From positions 62,001 through 126,000 of the forward strand of contig CANKYU010000006.1 in NCBI GenBank assembly GCA_947488295.1: DNA of 64,000 nucleotides, read 5' to 3'. Positions 27,166 through 36,130 of this stretch are shown here, piece after piece. A program made the position numbers and the translations under genes. Each line of letters opens with the position of its first letter. The first letter of the stretch is position 1. Source of the stretch: an uncultured Anderseniella sp. (lineage in GTDB: Bacteria > Pseudomonadota > Alphaproteobacteria > Rhizobiales > Aestuariivirgaceae). The notes beneath the pieces were generated by a model. That model had not been told where the DNA came from and did not search any database. It saw nothing but the letters and a program-made list of their open reading frames with translations.

Positions 27166-28344
27166 CTAAGGCCTGAATGCCGGGTCCTTGTAGTCGACGA
27201 AGCTCTCTTCGCGCGCTTTTGCCATCGCTTGTTGTATCACAGCTTCGAATCGTTCGTTGCGGAGCGACACCTCGACCTGCTTGCGGGTTGGCCGGGGAGG
27301 TGAAATCTTCCGGGTTGAACAGTTGGCAATCAGTCGAATGCCTGTTGGTCCGGGGATCGGTCCGATCATCTTGCGGGTGCCTGCCTCACGTAATGCTTTC
27401 CGCAACGGCGGCGGCAATTTACTCAGGTCTGCCTCAATGCGCTTGCCCAATTTGACGTTGAACACATCCTTGCTGGCGGCCCTTATAGATCTGCAGCCCT
27501 TGTAACGCTGCATGATCTGGCGCGCTTCAACGCTGCGGGCGTACAAAAGTTGCTGGCGCATGGCCTCGGTGGTCTTTTCCACCGGCAAATCAACCTGCTG
27601 CAGTGTCACAACGGTGATGGGTTTCAGGCGCGGGTCTGCAAGGATCTCGTTGTACTTAGCATCAATAGTTGCATCGTCGACCTCCACCTTTGTGTCTGTC
27701 TGCTGTTGAGACATGACCCAGCGAATATACAGCGTGCCTTCAATCTGGTCTTTGAGCGTGCCCTCGTTGACGCCTTTTTCTCCGAGCCTTTTCTCCAGAT
27801 CAGCCCGCGAAACCTTCATTCGCTTGATCATGGCGTCAATGCGCTGTTCAAGGTCCTTGTTTGGAATCTTGAAATTCATCCGACCGGCTTTTGATTTGGC
27901 CACCTTCTCATTGACCAGGGTTCCCAGCACACGTTTTCGTGTTGGAAGATCGGTGGAGAGGCGGGCGCCCAGCGCATTTTCCAGGTTGATCCGCTGCGAA
28001 ATGTCAAAATTGGTGACGGGAAGATCGTCCACGGTGGCAGCAACACCCTGAGCGTTTTTCAGGCTGACTTTCTCGATGCCATTTGATGGTCGTGCACTCG
28101 CCAGTGCAGCGTCAGTGGCACCAAGTGTCGAATTGCTGACCAGCGCGTTGGCTGGTTGTGCTCCACCGGCATTCTGTCCAGGAGGCGTGGCGGTTGCTGA
28201 GGGGGTCGCTGCGGGCTTGTCGTCATCAAAATAATCGTACAGATCGACCTGCTGCCCGCACCCGGCCAGCAACAGAATGAAAGCCGACAAAGTGCAGGCT
28301 GTACGGATTGATTTTGCAGGGCCAGGCGGCCGCAGCGTGCTCAT
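27166..28344 (-). CDS. SurA-like periplasmic chaperone, predicted lipoprotein
   Basis: 392 aa. The N-terminus ends in a lipobox (LLAGC, Cys29), so it should be a lipoprotein rather than a soluble periplasmic protein. A low-complexity Ala/Thr/Pro linker (about 45-75) leads into a SurA N-terminal domain with the 'DISQRINLENAL' segment, then a divergent parvulin-like region ending 'GPIPGPTGIRLIANCSTRK'. It lies between lptD and pdxA, the usual place of surA, and presumably helps fold outer-membrane proteins such as LptD. Isomerase activity is doubtful. Confidence 0.78.
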   Translation of the reverse strand: MSTLRPPGPAKSIRTACTLSAFILLLAGCGQQVDLYDYFDDDKPAATPSATATPPGQNAGGAQPANALVSNSTLGATDAALASARPSNGIEKVSLKNAQGVAATVDDLPVTNFDISQRINLENALGARLSTDLPTRKRVLGTLVNEKVAKSKAGRMNFKIPNKDLEQRIDAMIKRMKVSRADLEKRLGEKGVNEGTLKDQIEGTLYIRWVMSQQQTDTKVEVDDATIDAKYNEILADPRLKPITVVTLQQVDLPVEKTTEAMRQQLLYARSVEARQIMQRYKGCRSIRAASKDVFNVKLGKRIEADLSKLPPPLRKALREAGTRKMIGPIPGPTGIRLIANCSTRKISPPRPTRKQVEVSLRNERFEAVIQQAMAKAREESFVDYKDPAFRP

Positions 28345-28359
28345 GGTTCTACCTGTTCT

Positions 28360-30711
28360 TTAATCAGCCGACACACTGGACCCGAAGGACGTGCTGCCAA
28401 GTGTAACCAGCTCGACATCAAGAAGGAACGAACGTTCCCTCACAAGATCGACGTCAGTCAGGAATTCCTCCTTATACCGGAACCTGACTTTGGCGCAGTC
28501 GCAGTTGAAGCCGATACCAACGTAGCGATCGATGAATTTGTCTTCGCTGATGTCATATCGACCTCCGCCAAAGACACTTACACCACGCCCGACATTCAGT
28601 TCGGCTGATCCCCAGATTTGCTGAAGATCGTCTTCACGACCGTATGCCACCGCCTCGTCCACTTTCACGTAATTCAGGGCAGTTTTAAGGCGTGAGAAGG
28701 TGGCGCTTATGCCGACATCCTGCTCGCGGATTGAGAGGTTTTCCTCATCGAATCGTGCCTGATAACTCAACTTGTAGTGTTCGTTGGGCTGTAACCATAC
28801 CGCCGCAACCAGATCCGAAACCGTGTCTTCGAGACCGGATCCGTCGACGAAGCTGTTTTGGCCGGCAATGTGATAGGACTGCCCGAAACTGGCATTGAAG
28901 GATCCGCCGTTTTCAAATCCAAGCGTGTACAGGAAGCCCGCGTTTACCCTGGTGCCGCCTTCATAACGGTCATTGCCGGTGAAGCGGTTTTCAAGGAACA
29001 GGTTTGTAGTTGCGTAGTTCAGCGAAATCGCATCCTCGTTGCCCCACTCGGAAATATCGCCTTCGTCACTGGAGGAAATTATCTGTGCGATGGGGGTTAG
29101 GACGTGGGTGCCCATGCTGTCCACTTTCAACAGCGGCATGCGGACATCAACTCCGCCTGACGGCAGAATTCGTGCATCCACCTCTTCACCCAGGGCAGGG
29201 GCGGGATTGGCGTTGACCAGCTCTTGCTCCGGCACGCCGTTTGACAACAGCAGATCACCGCGCAGGCGGCCAAATGGCGTAATGATCACGCCTGGATCCG
29301 TGACAATTTCCTTGCGCCAGTGAAGCTGTGTTGTAGCCCGCAGCTGACGCGTGCCCTGCACAACGTCAAGGGTCTGTGGATTTGTGTCGTAAGCAACAAA
29401 GGCCCGGTCGCGAAAGAGGCTGTATATATCCGTGTTCAGGCCCAGTTCACCGCCAAACACCGGAACATCAAATGTGTAATCGTGCCGGAAGTAGGGGGCG
29501 GCTGTCGGGAAGGTGTCCTGACTGTCGGTTTGCAGCAGACCCTGGAAATTATACGCCCGCACGGTCGCATAATTACGATCGTGAATCCCGTCAAGGTAGA
29601 TGAAGTTGGCGATCTCGGTGCGTTCGTCAAAGTCATATTCGCGGCCAAACGTGTCGTCGGAAACGATGGTGCCGTCCCAGCCCCACGTCCAGCGCCTGTT
29701 TATGGCAAACTTGCCCTGTGTCCGAACCCAGCCGCGCCAGTGTTCATTACCGGGTGACGGCAGGTCGTCGGGATTAAGCTGATAAGCGCCAACACCCTTG
29801 ACAGAATACTCGCCCTTGGCAAGGCGGTGCCGGAACTCGGCTCCCAGCAGAGGGCCCTGTTCGGTCGTGAATTTCGGCAGAAGCGTCAGGTCGGCATTTG
29901 GCGCTATGTTCCAGAAATAGGGTTGTTCATAGCCATACCCAAAAACGGTGGAATGACTGAAGCGTGGTATCAGCAGGCCGGATTTGCGTTTCACCGTGGG
30001 ATCCGGGTGAGACAGATACGGCCAGTAGAATACCGGCACGCCGAGAACTTCCAGACGTGCGTTTTTGTGTTCAATAACACCTTCACGTTCGTCGTGAACG
30101 GATTCACTTGCCACCAGTTGCCACGCCGGCCTGCCGTCATCTGTCACACAGCTTCGGCAGCGGGTATAGGTCGTACGCTCATAGATGGTCAGGTAACCGT
30201 CGCGCCGTTTGGCGTAGCTGGCCGTCACAATGGCTTCATTGGTCAGCAGCAGCCGGAGGTGTTCGGCAAAGCCGTCGCGAAAACGGTTCTGCAGTTGCAG
30301 GATGTCAGCTTCCAGAATGTTGCCGCCCGGCTCGCGCATTCTGATTTCGCCTTCGGCGCGCATGGTATCGGTACGCCGGTTATAGGTCACCTTGCGGCCG
30401 ATGAGTATGTAGTCGCCGTATGTCAGAACCACGTCGCCGGTTGCGATTGCTTCTCCGGTTCGTTCGTCAAAAACGATCTGATCTGCGTCCACATCGACCC
30501 GGGTGCCTTTTGGCGGTGTCTTGCGCGACGTTCGGGGCAGGTTTGAAAAGTCCGATTTGCCGCTCGCAACCGACTGCGCCTGCGCCGGGGTTGACGACAC
30601 GCCCAAGCCGCCGATCGCCAGCACGCTGAACAGCGTCAGCGCGGCGGCGGAACGAACGAGCGCGGGCGCGCGTGCGCTCTCGCGCGCATGCGCGCACGAA
30701 CCGTGTTCCAC
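28360..30711 (-). CDS. lptD: LPS-assembly protein LptD
   Basis: 783 aa. A signal peptide (to about residue 45, 'TPAQAQ') is followed by an OstA-like N-terminal domain ('VDADQIVFDERTGEAIATGDVVLTYGDYIL') and a large outer-membrane beta barrel. LptD inserts lipopolysaccharide into the outer leaflet. The start is a GTG at 30711; the first 20 residues are unusually Arg/Ala/His-rich and contain a 14-bp GCGC palindrome, so the true start is uncertain. lptF and lptG, often upstream in Rhizobiales, are not here. Confidence 0.92.
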   Translation of the reverse strand: MEHGSCAHARESARAPALVRSAAALTLFSVLAIGGLGVSSTPAQAQSVASGKSDFSNLPRTSRKTPPKGTRVDVDADQIVFDERTGEAIATGDVVLTYGDYILIGRKVTYNRRTDTMRAEGEIRMREPGGNILEADILQLQNRFRDGFAEHLRLLLTNEAIVTASYAKRRDGYLTIYERTTYTRCRSCVTDDGRPAWQLVASESVHDEREGVIEHKNARLEVLGVPVFYWPYLSHPDPTVKRKSGLLIPRFSHSTVFGYGYEQPYFWNIAPNADLTLLPKFTTEQGPLLGAEFRHRLAKGEYSVKGVGAYQLNPDDLPSPGNEHWRGWVRTQGKFAINRRWTWGWDGTIVSDDTFGREYDFDERTEIANFIYLDGIHDRNYATVRAYNFQGLLQTDSQDTFPTAAPYFRHDYTFDVPVFGGELGLNTDIYSLFRDRAFVAYDTNPQTLDVVQGTRQLRATTQLHWRKEIVTDPGVIITPFGRLRGDLLLSNGVPEQELVNANPAPALGEEVDARILPSGGVDVRMPLLKVDSMGTHVLTPIAQIISSSDEGDISEWGNEDAISLNYATTNLFLENRFTGNDRYEGGTRVNAGFLYTLGFENGGSFNASFGQSYHIAGQNSFVDGSGLEDTVSDLVAAVWLQPNEHYKLSYQARFDEENLSIREQDVGISATFSRLKTALNYVKVDEAVAYGREDDLQQIWGSAELNVGRGVSVFGGGRYDISEDKFIDRYVGIGFNCDCAKVRFRYKEEFLTDVDLVRERSFLLDVELVTLGSTSFGSSVSAD

Positions 30712-31138
30712 AGAACCATATCTGGGGCGTTGTGCTATTCTGTTATTCCCCTGTGTCCCACTTGCCGTTCACTGCGCTATCCTCAGGCTGTTTCCCCGGT
30801 TTCGACGGTTCCGATCCTCCCAAAGACCGGATGCGAAACCCCTGCCAAAACGGCGCAAGCAAAATCTCACATACTCAAAATCAATACACCCTTGAACTTT
30901 TAACCTGTTTTACCATGCAATGAGAAGGGCTTGACAGCAGATTATTAGTATTTTTCGTGTCGCGATTCGCCCGTCGAAAGCGGTCTGGTAAACACACGGT
31001 GAACACGTTGTCGTGTATGGCACAACGAGCCTGAATGCCAGACCATTGCAAGCACTGCGGCAGGCCGTTACTAATTGGCGTTCAACCAGGCTCTGCCCGA
31101 CTTTCTCACATCTTTTCCCCTTTCATCAGGATTCTCAA
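30712..31138. other. Divergent intergenic region lptD-pepA
   Basis: About 430 bp with no convincing gene. It is more AT-rich than its flanks and contains a TTGACA hexamer at about 30934 in pepA orientation, without a clear -10 at normal spacing. In several Rhizobiales lptF and lptG occupy this position; no remnant of them is visible here. Confidence 0.6.
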
Positions 31139-32623
31139 ATGAAAATCAGTTTTTCCGCCTTTTCAGCCCCGAAATCGGGTGTCGTAGTTGTTCTGGCAGG
31201 TGAGGGCGGTAAATTGTCCGAAGACGGTGACGCCATCGACAAGACCGTAGACGGCGCCATCAGCAACGCCATGAAGGTGGCTGATTTCAAGGCTGAGCGT
31301 GAAAAGTCCCTCGATGTCATCCTGCCGGGCGGCTCGGGCCCTGAACGGGTCATCGTCATGGGTGTCGGCAAAACGGCTGACCTGGATGAAGTCGCAGCCG
31401 AGTATGTCGGGGGTGCAATTGCCGCTTCGGCCGGCAAGATTCAGGCCTCGGGCCTGACGGTTTCCGCCGCGCTTCCCGGCAAGCCTGCGATAGAGCCTGC
31501 AGCGGTGTCTTCCAGGCTCGCCTCAGGCATGCGACTGCGCACCTACAGTTTCACGAAATACAAGTCCAAACCTTCAAAGGTGAAAGAACTTTCCAGTGTG
31601 AAAGTACTGACCGCGGCGGCTTCTGCAGCCAAAACCCGATACGCTGCGCTGGATGCTGTTGCAACAGGTGTTCATTTGGCGAGAGATCTGGTCAACGAGC
31701 CGGCCAACGTCCTTCATCCAGAGAGTTTTGCCAGTGAAATCAAGAAATTATCAAAACTTGGACTGATCATTGAGGTGCTTGACGAAAAGCAGATGGCCAA
31801 GCGGGGCATGGGAGCTTTGCTGGGTGTGTCGCAAGGATCACCCCGCAAGCCACAATTATGCGTCATGCGCTGGGAGGGCGGAAAAAAGGGCGATCGCCCG
31901 GTTGCTTTTGTCGGCAAGGGCGTGACTTTCGATACTGGTGGCATCTCGATCAAACCATCTGCCGGCATGGAGGACATGAAGGGTGACATGGGCGGTGCAG
32001 CATGTGTCACAGGCCTGATGGCGGCGCTTGCCGGACGCAAGGCGAAAGTCAACGCGGTCGGAGTCGTTGGCCTGGTTGAAAACATGCCGGACGGCAATGC
32101 CCAGCGTCCTGGTGACGTAGTGACATCCATGTCCAAGCAGACCATTGCCGTCCTCAACACGGACGCTGAAGGCCGCTTGGTGCTGGCCGACGCGCTCTGG
32201 TATACACAGGACCGTTTCAAGCCGAAGTTCATGGTCGATCTGGCGACCTTGACAGGTGCCATTCTGGTTGCGCTGGGCAAGGAGCATGCCGGTTTGTTCT
32301 CCAATGATGACAAACTGTCTGATCAACTGACCGGTGCGGGTCAGGAAACGCGCGAGCGGGTCTGGCGTCTGCCATTGGCTCCGGAATACGACAAACTGAT
32401 CGATTCAGACATCGCCGACATGAAGAACATCGGTGGCAGGCTGGCCGGCTCCATTACCGCCGGCCAGTTTTTGCAGCGCTTCGTGAACGACGTGCCATGG
32501 GCGCATCTGGATGTGGCGGGAACCGCCATGGACGCAGTCAAGTCGCCGATCAACCAGTCCTGGGGATCGGGTTGGGGCGTCCGGTTGCTCGACTGCCTGG
32601 TGGCCAGGCATTACGAGAAGTGA
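31139..32623 (+). CDS. pepA: Leucyl aminopeptidase
   Basis: 494 aa. M17 cytosolic zinc aminopeptidase. The C-terminal catalytic domain has 'VGKGVTFDTGGISIKPS' (metal-binding Lys/Asp), 'MKGDMGGAA' and the signature 'NTDAEGRLVLADAL'. The start at 31139 has CAGGA upstream and gives 'MKISFSAFSAP'; the frame is open 42 codons further upstream. It is divergent from lptD. Confidence 0.95.
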   Translation: MKISFSAFSAPKSGVVVVLAGEGGKLSEDGDAIDKTVDGAISNAMKVADFKAEREKSLDVILPGGSGPERVIVMGVGKTADLDEVAAEYVGGAIAASAGKIQASGLTVSAALPGKPAIEPAAVSSRLASGMRLRTYSFTKYKSKPSKVKELSSVKVLTAAASAAKTRYAALDAVATGVHLARDLVNEPANVLHPESFASEIKKLSKLGLIIEVLDEKQMAKRGMGALLGVSQGSPRKPQLCVMRWEGGKKGDRPVAFVGKGVTFDTGGISIKPSAGMEDMKGDMGGAACVTGLMAALAGRKAKVNAVGVVGLVENMPDGNAQRPGDVVTSMSKQTIAVLNTDAEGRLVLADALWYTQDRFKPKFMVDLATLTGAILVALGKEHAGLFSNDDKLSDQLTGAGQETRERVWRLPLAPEYDKLIDSDIADMKNIGGRLAGSITAGQFLQRFVNDVPWAHLDVAGTAMDAVKSPINQSWGSGWGVRLLDCLVARHYEK

Positions 32624-32660
32624 GCTCTGGATACGTCATTTGATATGAGTAGCGTCCGTC

Positions 32661-33152
32661 ATGACTGAAGTGCTGTTCTATCATCTCGAACGCGCACGCC
32701 TTGAAGACGTGCTGCCGCAACTTGTGCACAAAACCCTGCAACGCGGATGGAAGGCAGTCGTGCAGACCGTCGATGCCGACCGGCTGAAAGCCTTGTCGGA
32801 CCGGTTCTGGCAATGGCGCGATGACGAGTTCCTTGCGCACGGAAGTGAAGCAGACGGTAATGCGCAACTGCAACCGGTATGGCTGACCACCAGCGACGAA
32901 AATCCCAATGGGTCCACTATCAGGTTTCTGGTCGACGGTGCCCAATTCGACAATCCCGCGGGGCTTGACCGCCTGATCATATTGTTTGACGGCAACGATG
33001 ACGGCGCACTCGCGGCAGCACGCGAAAGATGGAAAAGCGTCAGTTCACAAGGGCTTGCGGCGACATACTGGCAGCAGGACGAACGTGGCCGCTGGGTCAA
33101 GAAGGCGGAATCCGGTTCCGGCGCCACGCAGCAACCGAGTGGCCCCGACTGA
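32661..33152 (+). CDS. holC: DNA polymerase III subunit chi
   Basis: 163 aa. 'LFYHLERARLEDVLPQLVHKTLQRGWKAVVQT' and 'DDEFLAHG' match HolC, which links the clamp-loader complex to SSB. The pepA-holC pair is conserved in many proteobacteria. The last 20 residues are a Ser/Gly/Gln-rich tail. Its stop overlaps the next start by one base (TGATG). Confidence 0.92.
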   Translation: MTEVLFYHLERARLEDVLPQLVHKTLQRGWKAVVQTVDADRLKALSDRFWQWRDDEFLAHGSEADGNAQLQPVWLTTSDENPNGSTIRFLVDGAQFDNPAGLDRLIILFDGNDDGALAAARERWKSVSSQGLAATYWQQDERGRWVKKAESGSGATQQPSGPD

Positions 33153-33841
33153 TGGCTGAGGAATTCGCCTCAAGACGCAAGCGCGCCCGGCAAAGCACCG
33201 GTTTGATTCAATCCGAGGCCGAGGCACGGGGCGAGCCGTTGTCCTGGTTCGATGAGGTTTACCGCAGGGCTGACGGTGACACCGCGATGGTGCCCTGGGC
33301 TGATGAGGAAACTCACCCGGCTCTTGCAGAATGGATTGCCCGTTCCGGCATGATTCACGAAGGCCGCGCCCTCGATATCGGTTGCGGGCTCGGCGACAAT
33401 GCCGAGGCGTTGTCTGCTACCGGTTATGACGTCACGGCGTTTGATGTGTCTCCGGTTGCAGTTGAATGGGCCGGCAAAAGGTTTCCTCACTCCAGCGTCG
33501 ACTATGTGGTTGCCAGTCTCCTTGATCCGCCACGCGAATGGCTGGGTAAATTTGATCTGGTACACGAAACCTACACACTGCAGGCGCTCAAAGGCGCGCA
33601 GCGCACAGCTGCCTTTCCGGCAATCGCAAGCCTGCTTGCCCCCGGCGGCACGCTTCTGGTCATCGGCCGGGTGCGGGACGAGGGAACCGAGGTGGCGGGC
33701 CCGCCGTGGCCGCTCACCAAGACCGAGTTCATGCAGTTTGAAAACTTCGAACTGATACCACGCGCCTACCAGAGCTTCACTCTGGCAGACGGCCAACACG
33801 GTGTTGCACATGCCAGGATGGTGTTTGAGCGACCAGGTTAG
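33152..33841 (+). CDS. Class I SAM-dependent methyltransferase
   Basis: 229 aa. The SAM motif 'ALDIGCGLGDNAEALS' and acidic 'VTAFDVSPVAVEWA' identify a Rossmann-fold methyltransferase, closest in style to the TehB/thiopurine-type group. The start at 33152 is coupled to the holC stop. Substrate unknown. Confidence 0.85.
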   Translation: MAEEFASRRKRARQSTGLIQSEAEARGEPLSWFDEVYRRADGDTAMVPWADEETHPALAEWIARSGMIHEGRALDIGCGLGDNAEALSATGYDVTAFDVSPVAVEWAGKRFPHSSVDYVVASLLDPPREWLGKFDLVHETYTLQALKGAQRTAAFPAIASLLAPGGTLLVIGRVRDEGTEVAGPPWPLTKTEFMQFENFELIPRAYQSFTLADGQHGVAHARMVFERPG

Positions 33842-33875
33842 ATTGAAATAATTCAGGTAAAACAGAAGGTTGAAC

Positions 33876-34055
33876 ATGAGCGATAAACTGCGTTACCGGG
33901 TTCTGACGGGAAAGGATAATCGCGGCTTTTGCGAACGGGTTTCAGCCGCTCTGGAGGATGGTTATGAGCTGTATGGCTCGCCTTCAATCACCCACAATGG
34001 CGAGCATTGCGTGGTTGCGCAGGCGCTTGTCCTGAAAAATCATGCAGGAGCCTGA
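33876..34055 (+). CDS. DUF1737 domain protein
   Basis: 59 aa, covering one DUF1737 domain: 'YRVLTGKDNRGFCERVSAALEDGYELYGSPS' followed by a 'VVAQALVL' strand. The fold resembles a small alpha/beta unit; function is unknown. The ATG at 33876 has an AGAAGG site at ideal spacing. The gene lies 2 bp upstream of a GST gene on the same strand, so they are probably co-translated. Confidence 0.8.
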   Translation: MSDKLRYRVLTGKDNRGFCERVSAALEDGYELYGSPSITHNGEHCVVAQALVLKNHAGA

Positions 34056-34057
34056 AC

Positions 34058-34741
34058 ATGAAACTCTATGAACTTTGCGGTGACGACAAGCGGCGTTTTT
34101 CGCCCTATTGCTGGCGCACACGAATGGCGCTGGCCCTCAAACAGATTGACGTGGAAGCCTTTTCTGTCGGGTTCACCGAAATACCGGAAATTTGCAACGG
34201 TACCGGCAAGACGGTGCCGACACTGGAAACCGATGGCGACGTGATTGTCGACAGTTTCGAGATTGCCCGGCACCTCGATGAGATGCACCCGGCAAGACCG
34301 TTGTTCCGTGGAGAAGCGGCCGAGGCGCATTGCCGACTGATCCAGGGTTGGGCTGATACGGCAGTCGTCGCCGGGTTGGCATCGATGATCGTTGTGGATG
34401 TCTGGTCAGTGCTTAGGCCCGAGGATCAGGATTATTTCCGTTCAAGCCGCGAGGGCCGCTTCGGCAAGACGCTGGAAGAGTTTCAGGCAGGCCGCGAAGG
34501 CCGCGTTGCAGGTTTCAATTCGATGACGCTGGCCCCGGCACGCCGGGCGCTGGCAAGAACGCAATGGCTCGGCGGAGATCAGCCTGACTACGCCGACTGC
34601 ATCCTGTTCGGCACCTTGATGTGGCCGCATGTGGTGTCCGACTTTTCGGTTCTGGAAGACGGTCCCGTGATGGACTGGTTCCGCCGCTGCCTTGAGCTGA
34701 TGCCCGGTGAAGCCGAGGTGGAGGCGCTGCTGGCGGCCTAA
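34058..34741 (+). CDS. Glutathione S-transferase family protein
   Basis: 227 aa. A thioredoxin-like N-terminal domain has the active-site region 'FSPYCWRTRMAL' (Ser/Cys type) and the glutathione-binding 'GKTVPTLETDGDVIVDSFEIARHLDE', followed by a helical domain. The start at 34058 has AGGAG upstream. The stop overlaps the convergent Stealth gene by 4 bp. Substrate unknown. Confidence 0.87.
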   Translation: MKLYELCGDDKRRFSPYCWRTRMALALKQIDVEAFSVGFTEIPEICNGTGKTVPTLETDGDVIVDSFEIARHLDEMHPARPLFRGEAAEAHCRLIQGWADTAVVAGLASMIVVDVWSVLRPEDQDYFRSSREGRFGKTLEEFQAGREGRVAGFNSMTLAPARRALARTQWLGGDQPDYADCILFGTLMWPHVVSDFSVLEDGPVMDWFRRCLELMPGEAEVEALLAA

Positions 34742-35706
34742 AACCGCAACTCCGAAGTTTGACCTGATCCGATAATCCGTTCGATCAGGTTGCGGGCGCC
34801 GGGGATGTTGCGTTCGACGACGGGCAGGTCATTTACGCACAGGAATTTTATGTCCGGGGTCGCCGCCTTTAAAAGGTGATCGGTGACTTCCCGGGCCGAC
34901 CATCTGTCAAAGGCGCCCGACGCCAGGTGGATGTGGTCCCGTTTGCCTACGATCGTGTAGTTTCCGGTCTTGATGCAGGCGTGATTGTAAAGACCCTGCG
35001 GCAGAAACTGATCGGTGACGCGGAACCGGTGTGCGATATTGTGGACAAACTCAGCCTGATGGTCTTCAAACAACCGTGCCATGACTGATCTGGTCATTGG
35101 ATGTATCGCATGGGCGCCGTGGAACAGATTGCCGGCGTCAAAACCCATCAGTTCGGCTGACTTGATCTGGTTGTAATGGTTCATCAGGGCCGCATCCTGG
35201 CGCTGTTCAGGTGAGGCTGTCAGGTGAGAATAGTCAACCCATTTGCCTCGCAGCACCGGCGCTCCATCCTGGAAAAAATCGGCTTTGCTGACAGGGGATG
35301 AAACGAACACATCGTCATTGAAATAGACAAAATGATCCGCAAGATCCGGAATGCGCCAGATCAGGCTTTCTATCGCCAGAGAGTTGAAAGTAGGTAGAAA
35401 TTCTGCAAAGCCGTCAAAAATTCTGGCGTGGTCTACAATCTGGATTCTGTCACGAAAGCTCCGCGGGAACTTGGAGATGTCCGGTGTCTGATTATCTGTC
35501 ACGAGCCAGATGCGTCGAAGCCATGGAGCATTGACCTGAATCGAGCGCAGGCAGAAATACAGCTCGTTATTATCTGTCCAGCGATGAGGATTGACTGCGT
35601 TTTCATGGAGCTCGGACTGCGACTGATCCATGAAGCTTTTGCGCTTCCTGGCATGGGCTATATCTGCGCCGTCCACCCAGGTCACAACGGCATCTACGTC
35701 AATCAT
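34738..35706 (-). CDS. Stealth family sugar-phosphate transferase
   Basis: 322 aa. Conserved regions of Stealth proteins are visible in order: CR1 'VDAVVTWVDGAD' at the N-terminus, CR2 'YFCLRSIQVNAPWLRRIWLVTDNQTP', then 'IPDLADHFVYFNDDVFVSSPV', and CR3/CR4-like segments with 'HAIHPMTRSVM'. The family transfers hexose-1-phosphates in capsule or surface glycan synthesis. No polysaccharide cluster surrounds it, so it is an orphan gene. Confidence 0.86.
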   Translation of the reverse strand: MIDVDAVVTWVDGADIAHARKRKSFMDQSQSELHENAVNPHRWTDNNELYFCLRSIQVNAPWLRRIWLVTDNQTPDISKFPRSFRDRIQIVDHARIFDGFAEFLPTFNSLAIESLIWRIPDLADHFVYFNDDVFVSSPVSKADFFQDGAPVLRGKWVDYSHLTASPEQRQDAALMNHYNQIKSAELMGFDAGNLFHGAHAIHPMTRSVMARLFEDHQAEFVHNIAHRFRVTDQFLPQGLYNHACIKTGNYTIVGKRDHIHLASGAFDRWSAREVTDHLLKAATPDIKFLCVNDLPVVERNIPGARNLIERIIGSGQTSELRF

Positions 35707-35782
35707 TCCGGCGTCCAGTTGTCCATGTGACAGTTTTATAACAGGAACACCTCAAAGAATCATAGCAACTTGTGTTCCTGCG

Positions 35783-36130
35783 CTAACAGGGGAATGCCGT
35801 CAGCAACGCTGCGCGGATCACGTTTGACGCCGGCAGTGTCTTGTCGTCCGGATGGCGGGCAATGTGGCGCGTCACCAGTTTGGAGAAATCGGAGGTCGAC
35901 AGGTTTCGCGGCACGCACAGGCGATTTGCCATATCCGGTTCGCGCAGCAACACATCGGCAATGGCGGTTATATAGCCGGCGCAGACACCATCATCATATG
36001 GCGCACCATGCGGTGAGTTGCAGAACTTGGACAGTATATCGGCACTGAACAGGTGCTTGTCGCTCGCCTGAGCCGGCAGCACGGCCATGCCGCATGCAAT
36101 GCCTGTCAGCAGGACCAGTTGCCTAATCAT
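35783..36130 (-). CDS. Rap1a/Tai-type periplasmic protein
   Basis: 115 aa. A signal peptide (residues 1 to about 23) precedes a compact domain with paired Cys and the pattern 'DDGVCAGYITAIADVL', 'LCVPRNLSTSDF', 'HIARHPDDKTLPASNVIRAAL', ending in FPC. This matches Rap1a/Tai proteins, known as immunity proteins against type VI secretion amidase effectors. No T6SS or effector gene is in the window, so it may be an orphan immunity protein or serve another role. Its ATG overlaps the end of the upstream deacylase-like gene by 8 bp. Confidence 0.72.
   Translation of the reverse strand: MIRQLVLLTGIACGMAVLPAQASDKHLFSADILSKFCNSPHGAPYDDGVCAGYITAIADVLLREPDMANRLCVPRNLSTSDFSKLVTRHIARHPDDKTLPASNVIRAALLTAFPC

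Noticed and set aside
30660..30700. GCGC-rich alternating tract with a 14-bp palindrome at the start of lptD as a regulatory Z-DNA site
   Set aside because: It lies in coding sequence of an Ala/Arg/His-rich N-terminus in a GC-rich genome; chance is enough to explain it.
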